A DNA stretch of 64,000 bases from Beaufortia kweichowensis (GCA_019155185.1 CM032798.1:4291501-4355500); one strand, 5' to 3'; numbered from the stretch's first letter, positions 39,564 through 54,526 are shown. Notes: generated by a model from the letters alone, not told the origin. Numbers and translations are program-made.

Positions 39564-39730
39564 AGTTCACCCAAAAATGAAAATTCTGTCATTGTTTACA
39601 CACCCACGTAAAACCAAACCTTATGACTGGCGCCTGTGAATCACAAAATAATACAATGTTAATGATGGACAGACTTCCGTCTCCATTCACTGTCTACTAT
39701 TATATGTAAAATGTCAACATTTTATGGCTC
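39564..39730. repeat. AGTTCACCC-type element, copy 2
   Basis: Starts AGTTCACCCAAAAATGAAAA, then TCTGTCATTGTTTACACACCC, and includes CTTCCGTCTCCATTCACTGTC, the usual internal order of this family. The right terminus is lost. Confidence 0.7.
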
Positions 39731-39971
39731 TCCATACGATTTGAGAGTGGTCTGTTGTCAGGTTACTGCAATGAGAAATGACTAACATCAGAGCCTTAGT
39801 AGTTAAAGAAGTTATTATTCCAAGTTAAAATGTAACCAAGTCCAAGGAAAAGAAAAACATATGGGTAAACCGGAGGGAATATTGTGTCTTGTGCTGTAAA
39901 AAGATGATATACTTTGTTAGATTTGTATTTGAATGTGTACTGAAACAAATTTTTGAGCTCTTTGGTCATGT

Positions 39972-40028
39972 CAGAGTGTTGCCAAGTGGTTGCCAAGGTG
40001 TTGCTATGTGGTTGCTAAGGTGGTTTAG
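39972..40028 (+). repeat. Fragment of GGTTGCCAAGGTGTTGCTATG repeat
   Basis: GTTGCCAAGTGGTTGCCAAGG and TGTTGCTATGTGGTTGCTAAGG show short internal iteration of one word. Same family as 16841-16884. Confidence 0.65.
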
Positions 40029-40587
40029 CTTGTTGTTGTGGTGGCGTTCTTGGTTCTCTGTATTCTGTTGGACCTTTTAGAAATGCCTTGGGTCTCAGTA
40101 ATAAAGACTATGGATATTTTGTCACAAAATTTGACAGGCAGTGATGTCACTTTTGAGTGAACTTCAGTTTACTCAAAGAAAACGTTGTTCCTCCGACCAC
40201 TTTGCTCTATCTGAGTGCCTCATACATGGTGGCTGTTTGTGGACACAAACCCTCTTCCAAGAACGAGAAGTTTAACTAAGCTAAGTCATGTATACTTAGC
40301 CTCCCTTCTCACATAAACAGGCAGTAACACACACACACACAGGCCCAGTTGTCGTGGTGGAGGCTGTTTTTTAGGCCACAGATGGCCTGTGTTGGAGATG
40401 GTGGTGATGACTGGTGTTTCTGCAGATGAAGCTGTTTACTCTAGACTCCTGGACTCTGGCTGCAGTGCAGTGGTCACATTCAGATCCTCTTCCAAACCAC
40501 ACACCATACAGCGAGCAGGACACACTTATGCACAGACCGGTAACAGCAGCCACACAAACACAGGGGAACAAAAAACCAACATACAGT

Positions 40588-40736
40588 TTAACATTTACAT
40601 TTATGCATTTGGCAGACGCTTTTATCCAAAGTGACTTACACTTGTCTTTCATCAGTATGTGCGTTCCCTTGGAATCAAACCCACAAGCTTTGCGTTGTTA
40701 GTGCAATGCTCTACCTGTTAAGCTATAGGAACCTGC
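40588..40736 (-). repeat. tRNA-derived SINE, nearly complete
   Basis: On the minus strand it begins AGGTTCCTATAGCTTAACAG, giving a tRNA-like A box region, then GGGTTTGATTCCAAGGGAAC (B box, GTTTGATTCC). It ends in GTAAGTCACTTTGGATAAAA and GCGTCTGCCAAATGCATAAATG. This is a Pol III type SINE with a conserved tail; tail-only fragments occur at 2455-2510, 25981-26033 and about 61210-61240. A second worn tail, GCAGACATTTATCCAGAGG, follows near 40762. I recognise the type as common in teleosts but do not assign a family name. Confidence 0.75.
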
Positions 40737-40921
40737 CTAGTTCAAGTTTGTGACCTAGGCAGACATTTATCCAGAGGTCCATGTAATACAGTTTTGCTTA
40801 ACAATGGGTTTGTTTAGGGAGCATACTAATTTACAGAAATTTACCAATTTAAAGTTAACACATGTTGGATGTTATTGGTTCTCACATCCCTTTCCACATA
40901 AAGATAATATGCTTTAGAATT

Positions 40922-41125
40922 TACTATTGCAAACTAATACTATAGTGTTTTACTGTTAGTAAGTATTCCACTATAGTTTATTAGTCCATTGTAGTTAATA
41001 CTGCAGAATATGTAGTGTACATAATTAAAGTGTAATATATTATAGTATACTACAGTAAATACTACTGAAGTATGTTAAAAGTAATTACTATAAAAAGTAA
41101 ATACTAAAGTATTTTTCCATGTGGG
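40922..41125. repeat. CTATAGTATACTACAG-type repeat
   Basis: Words such as ACTATAGTGTTTTACTG, TATTATAGTATACTACAGTA and AAGTATTTTTCCATGTGGG recur with partial inverted symmetry. This matches a common cyprinid non-autonomous DNA element (from memory). Confidence 0.55.
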
Positions 41126-41612
41126 TTGCAATGGATTATAGTGTGATGCGTTTGAATGTTTCGATTGAAACATGAATAAGATTTATGAGCACTTTCCACT
41201 TTTTCCTATTTTTACTATTTAAACATTTTCCAGTCTTGTCACAGTCAGTCAAGTTTTTGAAAACTGAATATGCATAATTGGCGTGCAAATATGAGCTGTC
41301 GTGTGAATATATTCATCTGACATCAAAGTTGAGAAGTTTGGAACGAGCTGTTTTGGCACTTTTGTTGGGATTGGCTTTTAAGTACTGAATAATTTCATAC
41401 AGTAGTACATCCAACCCAATATTTTAATAGATAAAGAACAATGTTTCATGCTGTAACTACTTTATTTTCAGTGGGGACAGAAGCGTCTTTGTATGGCATG
41501 ATGGGATAGAGATGTTTGTGTGTAGTGAAACTTTAAATGAGCTGTGAATCTGTAGTTTTGTACTGAAATCTTTTTTTAAAATCACTGGCTTTCTGTTTTT
41601 CTGTTTCTTATA

Positions 41613-41720
41613 GGAATAGTACCCCCAAAAATGAAAATTCGTGTCACCAGTTTCTCTCCTTTCTTCTCAGTAGAACATAAAAAGAGTTGTTTTTTAAAGA
41701 ATCTGTGTATCCTTGAAATG
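41613..41720. repeat. AGTTCACCC-type element, copy 3 (left end)
   Basis: GGAATAGTACCCCCAAAAATG then AAAATTCGTGTCACCAGTTTC and TCAGTAGAACATAAAAAGAG. Only the left part is seen. Confidence 0.6.
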
Positions 41721-44700
41721 TACAGTATGCATCTTCACTAATAATCAATCAGTCATAAATATACTATATGTTGTGTTCAGGTCAGGCCTCTTCAAAACAA
41801 ATGCTGTCTGTTTAAGCATGTTGGTGGCATATGTTTTGTACCACATGCATTCACCAAAAACTGAAAACTGTCTTTGTCAGAGCAAGTAAATTTACAGGCT
41901 GTTAGGTGCCAGGTGTGCCTCTACTGTAAAATATTTATGTGCTCACTGAAAAATTTGCTTTGGCGTTTACGTTGTGCTGTTTTCTGTTAAAGCAGGTCTC
42001 TGTTGACCTGTTAGAATACCTTGTTTTTAAGAGACCAAGAAAATGTGGTGATGTTTGCCCAAACTCTGCCAGCTATGTTAACCACTCCATTGGAGATGGA
42101 GAATATGTAAAGGCCGGAGGTCCCTCTAGTGGACGAGTCAGTTTTACCCCTTTAGTTTTTGCAGTCTCAATTGCTCAAGAATATTCAAAATTGTTTTATT
42201 ACAGGATTATGTTTAGAAAAGCATATTTTCAATAGAAAAGTGTGAAGAAAGCTATCTTACATTAAAGTATCATGTATCTCAAAAAATACCAAGAGATTTT
42301 CTTTTCTTTTACATTCACTTGTCATTTCATGATTTATTTGTATTGTAGATATTTGGGGTACAGATAATTAATGGAATGAATTGGACTCCAACCAGCATCA
42401 CCCGCATCAGCACCAGGGCTTAAGCTTTTATAGTTTTAATAATATTTTCTCTTCGGTTTGGTTTCACTGTTAGTCTGTCTTTCACAGGCCATTCATCTCT
42501 CTCGTCATTTCTGCAAGTAATTGTGTTTAATAGAGAGTTCGTCTGTCTGTGGTTGAAGGGCTTTGATTGTCAAGCAGTTTGTGGTGGTCTCTTAGACAAT
42601 GTTTGTTAAGTTTAAATGTACTATTGTGGAATCTAGGGGTCAAACACCGTGCAGACACTGGCATTTGTTCTGTGTTTAACCCAAAACAACTTGCAGCAAT
42701 CACAAAATACTCTTTTGGCTGACTCAAAGGCTCTGTTTAACCAAACAAACCCTTAATAGAAAGTTCAGCAGTGCTTTTGTGGAGTGGACACCATCTGTCT
42801 CTGTGTAAAGATGAACTCGTAGTCAGAGGACACACAATTGCAAGTCATGCCAAAAATGTGACATTTTAAACAGAGAAGGAACATTTCTGACCAAAATATA
42901 ATCTTGTTTAAAGTGAATCAATTTACCTCAGATAATTTGGTCACAGATTGCAATAAATCTGGACTAAATCTAATCAGTAGTCTGTTAATAATATCTCCAA
43001 GTTATATTTTATTCAAAAATCATGAATGTGCATTATTTTTTCCCCCATATTCTCATTACTGTAATTGTTATTGATGCATTTATAATTGTATTTGTCATAC
43101 ATTAAAACGAATAAATACCTGAGCATTTTATCATGAGATTAAATTGTAGTAACTCAGGTTAGCACTTGTATTTCTAAAGTATTTATAATGAAGTTAAATT
43201 TATTCCAATTTTTTTATTTTAAAGTTTTGTCAGACTTTAATGCCAAGAAGCCGATATTACAACAATTAATAATAAAATATTATCTGGGTAACATCTGCTT
43301 ACTAATGGTTTAATATTTGTATATCTTTACTACCTTTAATCAGAATATTACAGAAACATTATGAATTTTTCTTTTTTTATCTACTGTTGCAAAATGAATG
43401 TGCAATCTTTTCTCTCAGTTGTTTCACGGACCCTCTAGCGCCTCCTTGTGGGTCCTAGTGTAAAAGCCCTCAAAGTCTCGTAGGTGTATAAGTTATCTCA
43501 GGTGAAAAGTGCTCTTTTTTTTGTCGTGTCCATTTCGGGTATCTTTGTGCATATATATGAAAGTTGAGTTGGAGTTGCTTGATCCTGTGTCTGGCCTCAT
43601 TTTTTACAAGTTCTTATTGTTCTTATTAAGGTGGGCTTTTTAGCTTTACTGGGAGGAGAAAGAGAACAGAGATGTTTGGATGCAGTATTAAAAAAAGGGA
43701 AGACACTGGATGATTCACACACACACAGAGTCCAGATAGACTCAGAGAGAGTTCATGAGAGTCCAAAGTCGAAGTGTGTGGACAGAGATTAGACAAAGAG
43801 TCCTAGTGAAGAAAAAGGGCAGAAAAGAGAGAGCAGATATTATGTAGAGAGATGAGAATAACACAAACGTCCTGAGGAGGTGTGCTTGTGTGTGTACAGG
43901 TTTGAGGTTCAAATCTTTGAACATGCCCTCACAAATAAAGCAAAACATCAACTGACTTGTAGAGATATTTTAGAAGTGTTTGTATTAGGGTTAGGGGATT
44001 GAAAATGTTGGAAATGTGTTGATGAGTTATTAAAATATTAATAAGATTATGCCTCTTCTCACTCTCTCTCGGTCTGTCTGAGGTTTGCGTTCTTGTTAAA
44101 ACTGTTTGCATAGATTCTCAGTTTGTTATAAGCTACACTGTTAACTTTCCACTCTTCACACACTTCTCTCTCTCGCCCTTCTTCACACTCTTGACATATT
44201 CACACCCACCATTCGCTTCGGCTGGAAGAGATTTTGTCAAATCTCTCTTGTATTTTTTTTTCTTTAGAAGCAGCTTTGCTAAAGGATGATAAATTGTCTG
44301 CAGCTGAACAGGCTCCACTTTTATTCACTTGCGTAAATCTTGCCAATTCAGAAAAAGAGTGTTTAATAAAATACTGTAGATTTAATAAATGCTGTAAAAT
44401 GATTGTAGTGACCAATGGTGATTTTTAGGCTACATTTTTAGTTGAATGAAGGTTTATACTCATTGCTTCATACCATGAATATGATATAATTATTATAACA
44501 TTAAGTAATGACTTCTAAAAAAGATTATAATTTAATTATAAACATTTTACATATATTTACACAATACTTACAAAATGCATTATAATAATAATAGCTGTTT
44601 TATTTCATAAAATGCATCCTATAGGGGGAGCTAAAGCTTTAAAAATAAATTGTTCTATCAAGGAAGATTTTGTTTACTCATAATTATTTATTTACTAATT

Positions 44701-44894
44701 TATTTGCTATGTAGCATGTGTGGTTTTGGTAATTTCCTCACAAAGATAGGAATACCAGTCGTTTTTGTCCCCGTGAGAAAAACAGTTTATAGATCATACT
44801 AAATCATATATTTTTTGTTGTAAGAATGCAGAAAGGTTTGTGTATAGTTTGTACAGTATAAAAGTCATTGTGTCTATTATAAACCCTATACGTG

Positions 44895-44912
44895 TATGTG
44901 TGTGTGCGTGCA

Positions 44913-44946
<34 letters not shown>

Positions 44947-44957
44947 CGAGAGAGTCA
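44895..44957. repeat. (GT)n(GA)n compound microsatellite
   Basis: GTATGTGTGTGTGCGTGCATG, then an uninterrupted GT run, then GAGAGAGAGAGCGAGAGAG. Confidence 0.9.
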
Positions 44958-45301
44958 GTGCTCACCTGTTCATCTCATTAAAGATCTTGTGTGTGTGTGA
45001 GCAAACATGAAAGCAAAGTGCACAATAATGAAGCCACATCATGCCCGAAACACTAATACTTCCCAACATAACAGCACTCATCATACAGAAAGAGAGAGAG
45101 AGAGAATGAGGAAATCCCATGATGCCGATGAAGCAGGGAGGTTGACTCGGGAGATTATAAACCCACTATACACTTTTTCAGTCAATAAAAGGATGAACCC
45201 TGTATGAAATTAACCACTTGTTTGAATGAACACTCAGATTATGGAATTGTTTAGATAGCTGCTGTGTTTGTTTGATTATTGACTCTTTGGTGCGATTAAA
45301 C

Positions 45302-45560
45302 TGATAGTTCACCCAAAAATGAGGATTCTTTTATTTTTTATGCACCCTCATGTCATTTCAAACTTGTATGACTGAAAATCTCTTTTGCAGAACACAAAAG
45401 ATTTTTTGTATATTTATAACCCCCCCATTGACTTCCATTGTAGTAAACACAAAACCACCGAGCCATTTCTTAAAATATCTTCTTTTGTGATCTGCAGTAG
45501 AAAAAAGTCATACATTTGGAACGACACGTTTTTTAATATTTGAGTGAATTATCCCTTTCA
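45302..45560. repeat. AGTTCACCC-type element, most complete copy
   Basis: The left end is TGATAGTTCACCCAAAAATG and the right end is GTGAATTATCCCTTTCA; the two ends are imperfect inverted repeats (ATAGTTCACCC against ATAATTCAC). The internal ATTGACTTCCATTGTAGTAAA tract is typical. It is about 259 bases long with no coding capacity: a MITE-type element. Confidence 0.75.
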
Positions 45561-46528
45561 GATTTGGTCAGAACATTACAATTTGTCGTCTTGTGCCTTT
45601 CATTTAACTTCTGGAGATTTAAGCTCTTTGTGATCTAGCAGCCTTAAACAGTAACCAAGATAGTTTGCGAGGTCAGCACTATATATGCAATGATCATCCA
45701 CCATAAATGATCGGCTTCTACTAGAACCGTGAAGGCATTTTAATAGAAAGTCCCCTTGAGCTTTTTAGCTTGTACTACTTCATGTTATACACCAGTTATT
45801 TCATTAGCCTCATGAAATTTTCAAGAACCCATTATCTTGTTTCTGTAATCCAGACCGCTCTGCTCCAGCTATTCCTCCGTAGACCAGCTGCAAAGTGTGT
45901 CTTTATTTTTTGAAAGGTTGCTGTTTGAAGGGCCACAGTTGAAGACCCATTCACTCCACCCTCACGCATAACGCAACCCATGAGGCCCTGCGGGGTCCCG
46001 GTGTCAACGTTTGAATGGCGGGTACAAAGATAGGATTCATTGTTATCGGGTCTGGAAGAGAGATGCAGAACGGCCACTGTCACTCACCCGTTGCGGTGAC
46101 AATAACCGGGGCTCCTTCTGCCCTCTTCTCTTTGTGTTCTTATTGAATTATGGCACTGGTTTTCTTTGTGTGTTCTGGCAATAGTAATTGAAAACATGTG
46201 ACAGAAAGGCAGTGAGCGGAGAGAGGATTTGCCTCACTGAACATGACTCCATTAGAGAGAGAAAAGTCAGAAGGAGACGTGATTAATATTACAGAAAGAC
46301 TGGGCTGTGTGAGGAAATACATGTTGTAAATCTGCCTTAAACTCTCTTTGAGGTCTTATGAGTGAAAGGTGAGTTAGGCGTGCCATGTGTAATTTAATTT
46401 ATTCTTGAATCTCTCTCTCTCAATAAAGTTTTTGGCTTTATTGGGTATAAATCATTATAACTGCAATAAAAACAGTGCAAAATAAATAAGGGAAAATACT
46501 TATTTCTTTGTTAATTATGTATTTATTT

Positions 46529-46677
46529 AAAGCTGCAATCTTTTAGGTAAAAATGAACAAAGATCAGTTATTGACTAAATGCACAAAGGATCAGTATTCA
46601 GATCAGTTTCATTTTCTCACCTCGATTTACAAAGTTAAGCTAATAATAAGGATTTATAATCTGAGCTGTCGTGTCAT
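46529..46677. repeat. AAAGCTGCAATC dispersed repeat, copy 1
   Basis: AAAGCTGCAATC, GGTAAAAAT and GATTTATAATCTGAGCTGTC occur in the same order and spacing as at 54527-54680, where the last reads GATTTATAATTTGAGCTGTC. Confidence 0.6.
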
Positions 46678-47420
46678 ATTTTGCAAGAAAGTTTCATTGT
46701 TTTTAACACGCATAACGAAACCTGCAATTTTATGTTTTAAACAGATATGTTGATATAGAGACAAAAGATTGAGCAAAAAATATTTCATAAGTAGCTTATT
46801 TTTGTTTGTATAAAATTAATTTAATAATAAAATGATGTGTATGTTTGATAAGTCATTGGCATGTTTTTCTACATTTTATTACATGCTTTGAATAGTTCTT
46901 GTTTAAATGTATTATTATAATATATAGAAAAGATAAATTAAGATAAAGTACACGTTACATAGTGTCCAATTGTTTTCCTTCTTGGCTCATTTATTAGGTT
47001 TAGTCTTAAAGTATTTGTCTGTTCTGATCTTTGTCTAATAAACACATATCTACATTTATCTGTGTCATAAACGGTCCCCTGTGATTCCTCTAATGCTATA
47101 AAAACCGTAACATACTCCTCCGCACACACGCAGACACACATCAGGCGATATCAGTCTAGTAGTTTGTGTCCAGACCGCACAGAATTGTCTGCCCTTAGGC
47201 AGCTGACTATTTGTAAATGTGTCAGCAGCTGTGCGGCAGGTATCTGTCGGTTCGGACGCTCATTTTTGTATTTGCAAAACATTTCCTCTCTCTCCTTTTC
47301 TCGCTCACTCGCTCTTTCTTTGTCGTGCAGGAAAGATGGTTAAGACACTCCTCCCTTCCCCTGCTTAATGGATGCTGATGCCCCTCTAGCTGAGCCGTAG
47401 TATTGTATTCTGTAATGACT

Positions 47421-49889
<2,469 letters not shown>

Positions 49890-52680
49890 GTCGTCCCCAA
49901 ATCACGGGTCTCTTGCTCTTTAAACTCTACTGCCCAAATCCCTCTCTCTCGCTCATCCTCTCAGAGCTTAAGCTGTCAGATAGTGAGACTGATGGCGTGA
50001 CATTTAGCCCAGTGGTGTTTCAGAAATGCCGTGGCACGACTCTATTAACTCCCAACCAAACGTGGACTAATCTGTGATCCCCAGCACATCACAGGGACTT
50101 TTGAGTGCTGTGATGTACTGTTGTCATGTCAAAGTAAAGAATACTGTGATATAAATTCGTACTTAAATAGTAAAGAGTTTAATTCAAAGAGTGTGGTGAA
50201 CAAAGACTGCACACATCTGAGATCTCTTCAGCCCCCCGTTGTGGCAGTTCAACACTGACAACTGTTAAACTGGCTCCTCTGGGCCACACTGAGACATCTG
50301 GAGGAACAGGCGATGAATATGAATGTTTGCATCAGAGCTTAGAGCAGGAGGACACTGCTTTCCCAGTGTCTGTGTCATCTTAATTAAAGTGGGGATCATG
50401 TAGTCACCGTCCCCCCTTCTGTCAAGTCACCTCCTCACCGGCCCTTCCTCCACATCCCATGTGGCCGCCGTGACACCCCACCAAACATCATTATCTGAGT
50501 CTCGGGCTCTTCCTTTGTTGGGATTAGGAGTTCCTCTACCACTAATGACCAATTTATAACCATTTTTGGGGGTTTTCTTTAGAGTTTAGAGATCAAACTA
50601 TAACCAAAGCCCATGTACCCCTTATATAAAGATAAAATAAGTTCTCCAGGGAAGGAGACACAGGAACAAAATGTGAACACAGCACTCTTAACATGTTTTG
50701 TTTGTTATGAAACGGTTTGTTAAATTGTACATATTACTTCACATTGTTGTCTGTGTTAGTGTGACTGTGTTTTTGGTTAAAATGTGTTACATTTAGGAAG
50801 TAGTAATATAAGTAGTGTTCAATTAATGTGGTTTTCATTAAAATATTAATAAAATTAACCATTGTGCGTTAGGTTAAACCTCTTACTGGTCTTAATACAT
50901 ACAGTATGTATTTTAAAAAAATAACAGTTTTTACTATATATATAATATATAGTTTTCAAAATGTAGAGCATATAGAATGAATGACAAAGTATGAAAATGC
51001 ATTCGCTGCCTTACGTGTATATGGTGGATAACATGTTTAATTAATCTTATTAGGTTGCGTGTAAACTAGTGCATATACAGTACGTTTTATTGGAGAGATG
51101 CCTGTATAGTAATCCTCTTGCTTTAGGTAAGATAAGTCGAAGGTCTGTAACTCTCTTCGATCATCTGAGCATTATGTGGGTCATGGGCTAATCCATAAAC
51201 ACGCACTCACTCGAAGAGAAATCCTATAAGGGCTGAATTTAGAAACATAAAGATGATGAAAGAAAGACATTGAAATGATTGCATTCTGTCTTAATAAGGC
51301 ACACCCTCATCTTCTGCTCCACATGTTGCCTCTTGTGGTTCTTTGTTTCGAGAGCTTTGATAACATCATTTGATCTCAGTCATTCAGGACCATCAAGCAT
51401 TCAGAAGTCAGAGATGCAGGGAAGAGTTTCTGTTTGTACAGATGATGTAGATGATGAGCCACACCCTGCCAGGCTGGGAAATGTCAGGAATCTGGGAGCG
51501 ATAGGTATCTCCTGGAAACATCTGGTGTGAGGAAATCCCACTACTGGCACCAGAACGAGCATAAACGTGTGTACAAATACACTTCTGTTCTCATGCTAGC
51601 CCATGTGACAAAGGCAGGTAGAAAAAGATAGTCTGTGACAACTGATTTACTGTGTTTCTCCCTGGTGAGACATTCCCAGTCAATGAGATGATGGCTCATA
51701 CTGGGCAGAGGCGGCTTATACCAGTGTCTGAAATAATATTTTCTCATCTGATAGCCCAGCATATGTCACAAGGGAAGCCATTCGTGCTTTCCTGATATCT
51801 GAGGACTGCAAAACATGTGTTTGTTGAAACAGAAAGAAGTGGAATGTGGATGATGGCCATTCAGCTGTCATGACACAAAAGAATTTCTTCAAGATTCAAT
51901 AATTCAAGATTAAGTTCTGGACCATCTAATCGTGCTTAACAAACAACACTATTTTGTGCTCTAATCTGATAACAAGTGAATTTTAAGCACCAGGGTTTTG
52001 TTTTTCTTTGTTTCTGTTTTCTTTTTGGTTTGTCTTTGTTTTGTGTGCTGCAAACTACTTACTCGTGTTGTCAATTTATCATCTTCATATTATTCTAAAC
52101 ATACTATTTTTCTTTAGAAACTCATGTTTAATAATATTGCTTTATTCAGTATTCTCTAACGGTATGTTAGTTCAGTGTTCTTCTAATTGGCACTTATGTT
52201 TGGTTGGCTGAGTGGCACCACGGTAGTGGCCATATCTGATGCCAGGTCTGCGCTGCCCTATTGTCAACTATGGTGCATTAAAGGTCGAGCAGGAGACCAG
52301 AAGCAACATGTCGTTTCGCATCAGTCATGAGGTGAAAGAAAGAGTTCGGACTGTAAATTTGTTTGTTTGGCCCATTCATTAGTGACAATTAACCTTTTTA
52401 TTCATATTTTCTGGCGCATACATCAGAGGTCACCAAAATTAAGACTTTATTAACTCTATTGTATTAGGTATTGTATTACAAATTGTTTACATTTCTGATA
52501 TTAGTGAAGAAAGAAAAGGCCTTTGTTTGTTTATTTGCATGAGTGCTTCTCTTTTGTTTTCAGTCTTATTAAGATTTGCATAATTATTTGATCACAAAGA
52601 TCACATAATGTCTTTGTTTTTACACATCAGAGTAATTAATTTATATTAACCAGCTCTAAATGCACTCTATAATGTCACCA
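49890..52680 (+). other. Intron 3, seventh part
   Basis: Mixed unique and AT-rich sequence. No gene or strong element is seen. Confidence 0.6.
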
Positions 52681-53007
52681 TTCAGTCTTTGTAGCGCTAT
52701 AGGACAGCCCCCTCATTAATATGCTGCTTAATATTCATGAGTGGGTGTGCATAAGTAGCAGCGTGTTCCCGGTGTAAGACGGGGAGATCCAGAGAGGGGA
52801 GAACTCAGGGACTGAGACAGACCTCTAGGCAGACGCTCACACTCACTGCTGCATGCCGGGAAGCTTGTGTAAATCTGACAGAATAAAGAGGGAAAGACTG
52901 AAAAAGGGGAGGAAGAGGTGCACATGTGAAAGAGCGAGAGAGAGAGGGAGCGTGCTGAGTTTCTGCTCTCCTCCTGGAGAAAGAATAGATGGTGTGATCT
53001 GTCCATC
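52681..53007 (+). promoter_or_regulatory. pdzrn3: Probable alternative promoter and 5' UTR of short pdzrn3 form
   Basis: This sequence lies directly upstream of the alternative first coding exon. A weak TATA-like GCATAAGTA lies at 52749-52757, which would put a start near 52780. Just before it are GGACAGCCCC (52702-52711, close to the right half of a REST/NRSF site) and TAATATGCTGCTTAATATTCATG. An ATG at 52853 opens a frame that overlaps the main start in another frame; its context (CTGCATGC) is weak, so leaky scanning would be expected if it is transcribed. Start site and motif roles are inferred. Confidence 0.45.
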
Positions 53008-53076
53008 ATGGGATGCAGAGTTTGTACTCTACAGAAACCTCCAGAGCAGTACAAACTCCTGTATGAAGTGTGTCAG
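53008..53076 (+). CDS. pdzrn3: pdzrn3 alternative first exon (short, lipid-anchored form)
   Basis: 23 codons beginning MGCRVCTLQK and ending QYKLLYEVCQ. The ATG has a strong context (ATCATGG). The donor CAG|GTAACT leaves phase 0, so it joins in frame to exon 4 (VNGKDLSKATH). The family has short forms starting MGCxxC...QKxEEQYK, and PDZD4 starts MGCNMCVVQKPEEQYK, followed by VNGKELSK (from memory); this exon fits that pattern closely. Gly2 and Cys3, with Cys6, match the N-myristoylation pattern G-x(3)-[STAGCN] and a likely palmitoylation site, so the product should be held at membranes. It lacks the RING, the zinc fingers and the SLGF part of PDZ1, keeping only the last third of PDZ1 and all downstream parts. 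Expression is inferred, not shown. Confidence 0.85.
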
Positions 53077-53387
53077 GTAACTGCTGTCTTTGTTCTTTAC
53101 TTGTAGATATCTGATCATGTTGAACAGCAGAGCTGTAAAGTTTAATGGGAAAATCTTTCTAGAACTTTTGTGGAATATTCGTGTTGGTTGATTATCTTGT
53201 TTTTTGTAATTTTACCAGCTTTCAGGTTTACAGTTCATTGATCTTTCTGATGCTTTTTGATAAATACTGTTGCAGTGGACCTGATGTTGCTCTGCTGTGA
53301 TTGAATTAGTCCTCAGCTGTAAGACGCACAGATTGAATGTGGCGCGTGTAGATGTGTAAGATGCATCTACAAAATGAAATATAAATG

Positions 53388-53389
<2 letters not shown>

Positions 53390-53457
<68 letters not shown>

Positions 53458-53489
53458 TCTCTCTCTCTCACTCTCTCACTCTCTCTCAC
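53390..53489. repeat. (CT)n microsatellite, 100 bp
   Basis: A CT run of about 60 bases, then CT with CACTCTCT interruptions. It lies 0.3 kb downstream of the alternative exon donor. Confidence 0.95.
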
Positions 53490-53929
53490 CGTGTCAGTGT
53501 TTGACATTGATGTGTTGTGTGATCACATATGACTTCAGGATGTCTGTGATGTCACAAGGGATCTCCAAATTTAAACCAGTAGGGGGCCTCTGAAAATTCA
53601 CTGCTCTTCCCAACACTAATTAATTAAAAAATTAATATTAATCATTATTTTTTCCATGCCATTGCTCAAACAGATGTTAAAAACAAAGAATTCTTAAAGA
53701 AATCCTGATGAAATAGACGCATAATATTTCTGTTTTTAGAAATAAAAGCAACCCTCCAGAATATATGACCCCATTGTTAGAACTTCTTTACCCAGTAAGG
53801 GATGCATACTGTGTTTGTATGATGTGTGTGGAGAATGCTTTCAGTAGATCTAATGAGTGGCTGCTTTGTCCCCTCTTTTAGTGTCTGTTTCTGTGCATTA
53901 GCTGTTGATGATGCCACAGGAGCCCTTCT

Positions 53930-54270
53930 GAAAGCATCCGCTTTGATCGCCCGGCCTGTGTGAAAGCGGGACTAAAAGCTTTTTCTCCCGTTAAGGGCCA
54001 AGTGTATATACCCGTGTGTTTGTGTGTGCTACAACAGCAAATGGTTTCTGTTTGTTAACAACCCAGCAGCTGACGGTGGGCTTCAAAGGAACCGTCAGCC
54101 TTTTCAAATCCCTGTTGAAAATTGAATAAAAGAGGATACAAAGGCATATTGGGGCCGTCACGTGAGGTCTTCATACATGTCAGGCCGCTGTCAGTTATGT
54201 TTGATTGACAGGCTGTTGGGAAAGGAGATCGTGCTGGTTTCTGTAATTGTGTAATTATTTTTCCAGTTAC
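53930..54270. promoter_or_regulatory. Candidate regulatory block with inverted repeat and E-box
   Basis: A unique block holding GCTGACGGT (54069-54077) and its exact reverse complement ACCGTCAGC (54091-54099), a TTCAAAGG word in the loop, and a CACGTG E-box near 54160. It lies about 1 kb downstream of the alternative first exon. Function is inferred from motif content. Confidence 0.3.
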
Positions 54271-54526
54271 TCCCAGCTGATGTGAAAATATCACTCATCT
54301 GTGTTTAACATCAAATCATGTTCATAGCACTTTGGGTGACATTGATGTGCCATATGAGATGCATTGATATTTCTGTATTTTTGTGCTTGATTTAGCTGTT
54401 TAATACATTATTGGCTTTCCCATCATGCTTTGTGGCAACAATGATAAAATAGAAGTGAAAAATTAAGTAGGCTGGGGCATTTGTTTTATTAAGACCAAAA
54501 TCTTTTAGACAATAAAAACTAATGTT

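Larger units (their letters stand above)
38781..47420 (+). other. Intron 3, fifth part, repeat-rich
   Basis: No gene is supported. This is the most repeat-laden part of the intron: three AGTTCACCC elements, a nearly complete SINE, a CTATAGTATACTACAG-type repeat at 40922-41125, a GGTTGCCAAGG fragment and a (GT)n(GA)n microsatellite. A compact, GC-richer stretch at about 45900-46090 has no repeat signature. Confidence 0.65.

Noticed and set aside
40588..40736. Functional tRNA gene
   Set aside because: The tRNA-like head is degenerate, is fused to a SINE tail and does not give a full cloverleaf.
52853..53080. 75-codon frame as the real product of the alternative exon
   Set aside because: The ATG context is weak, the sequence is Arg/Lys-rich with no family match, and the frame runs past the donor; the 53008 ATG gives the family-like MGC start and the right phase.
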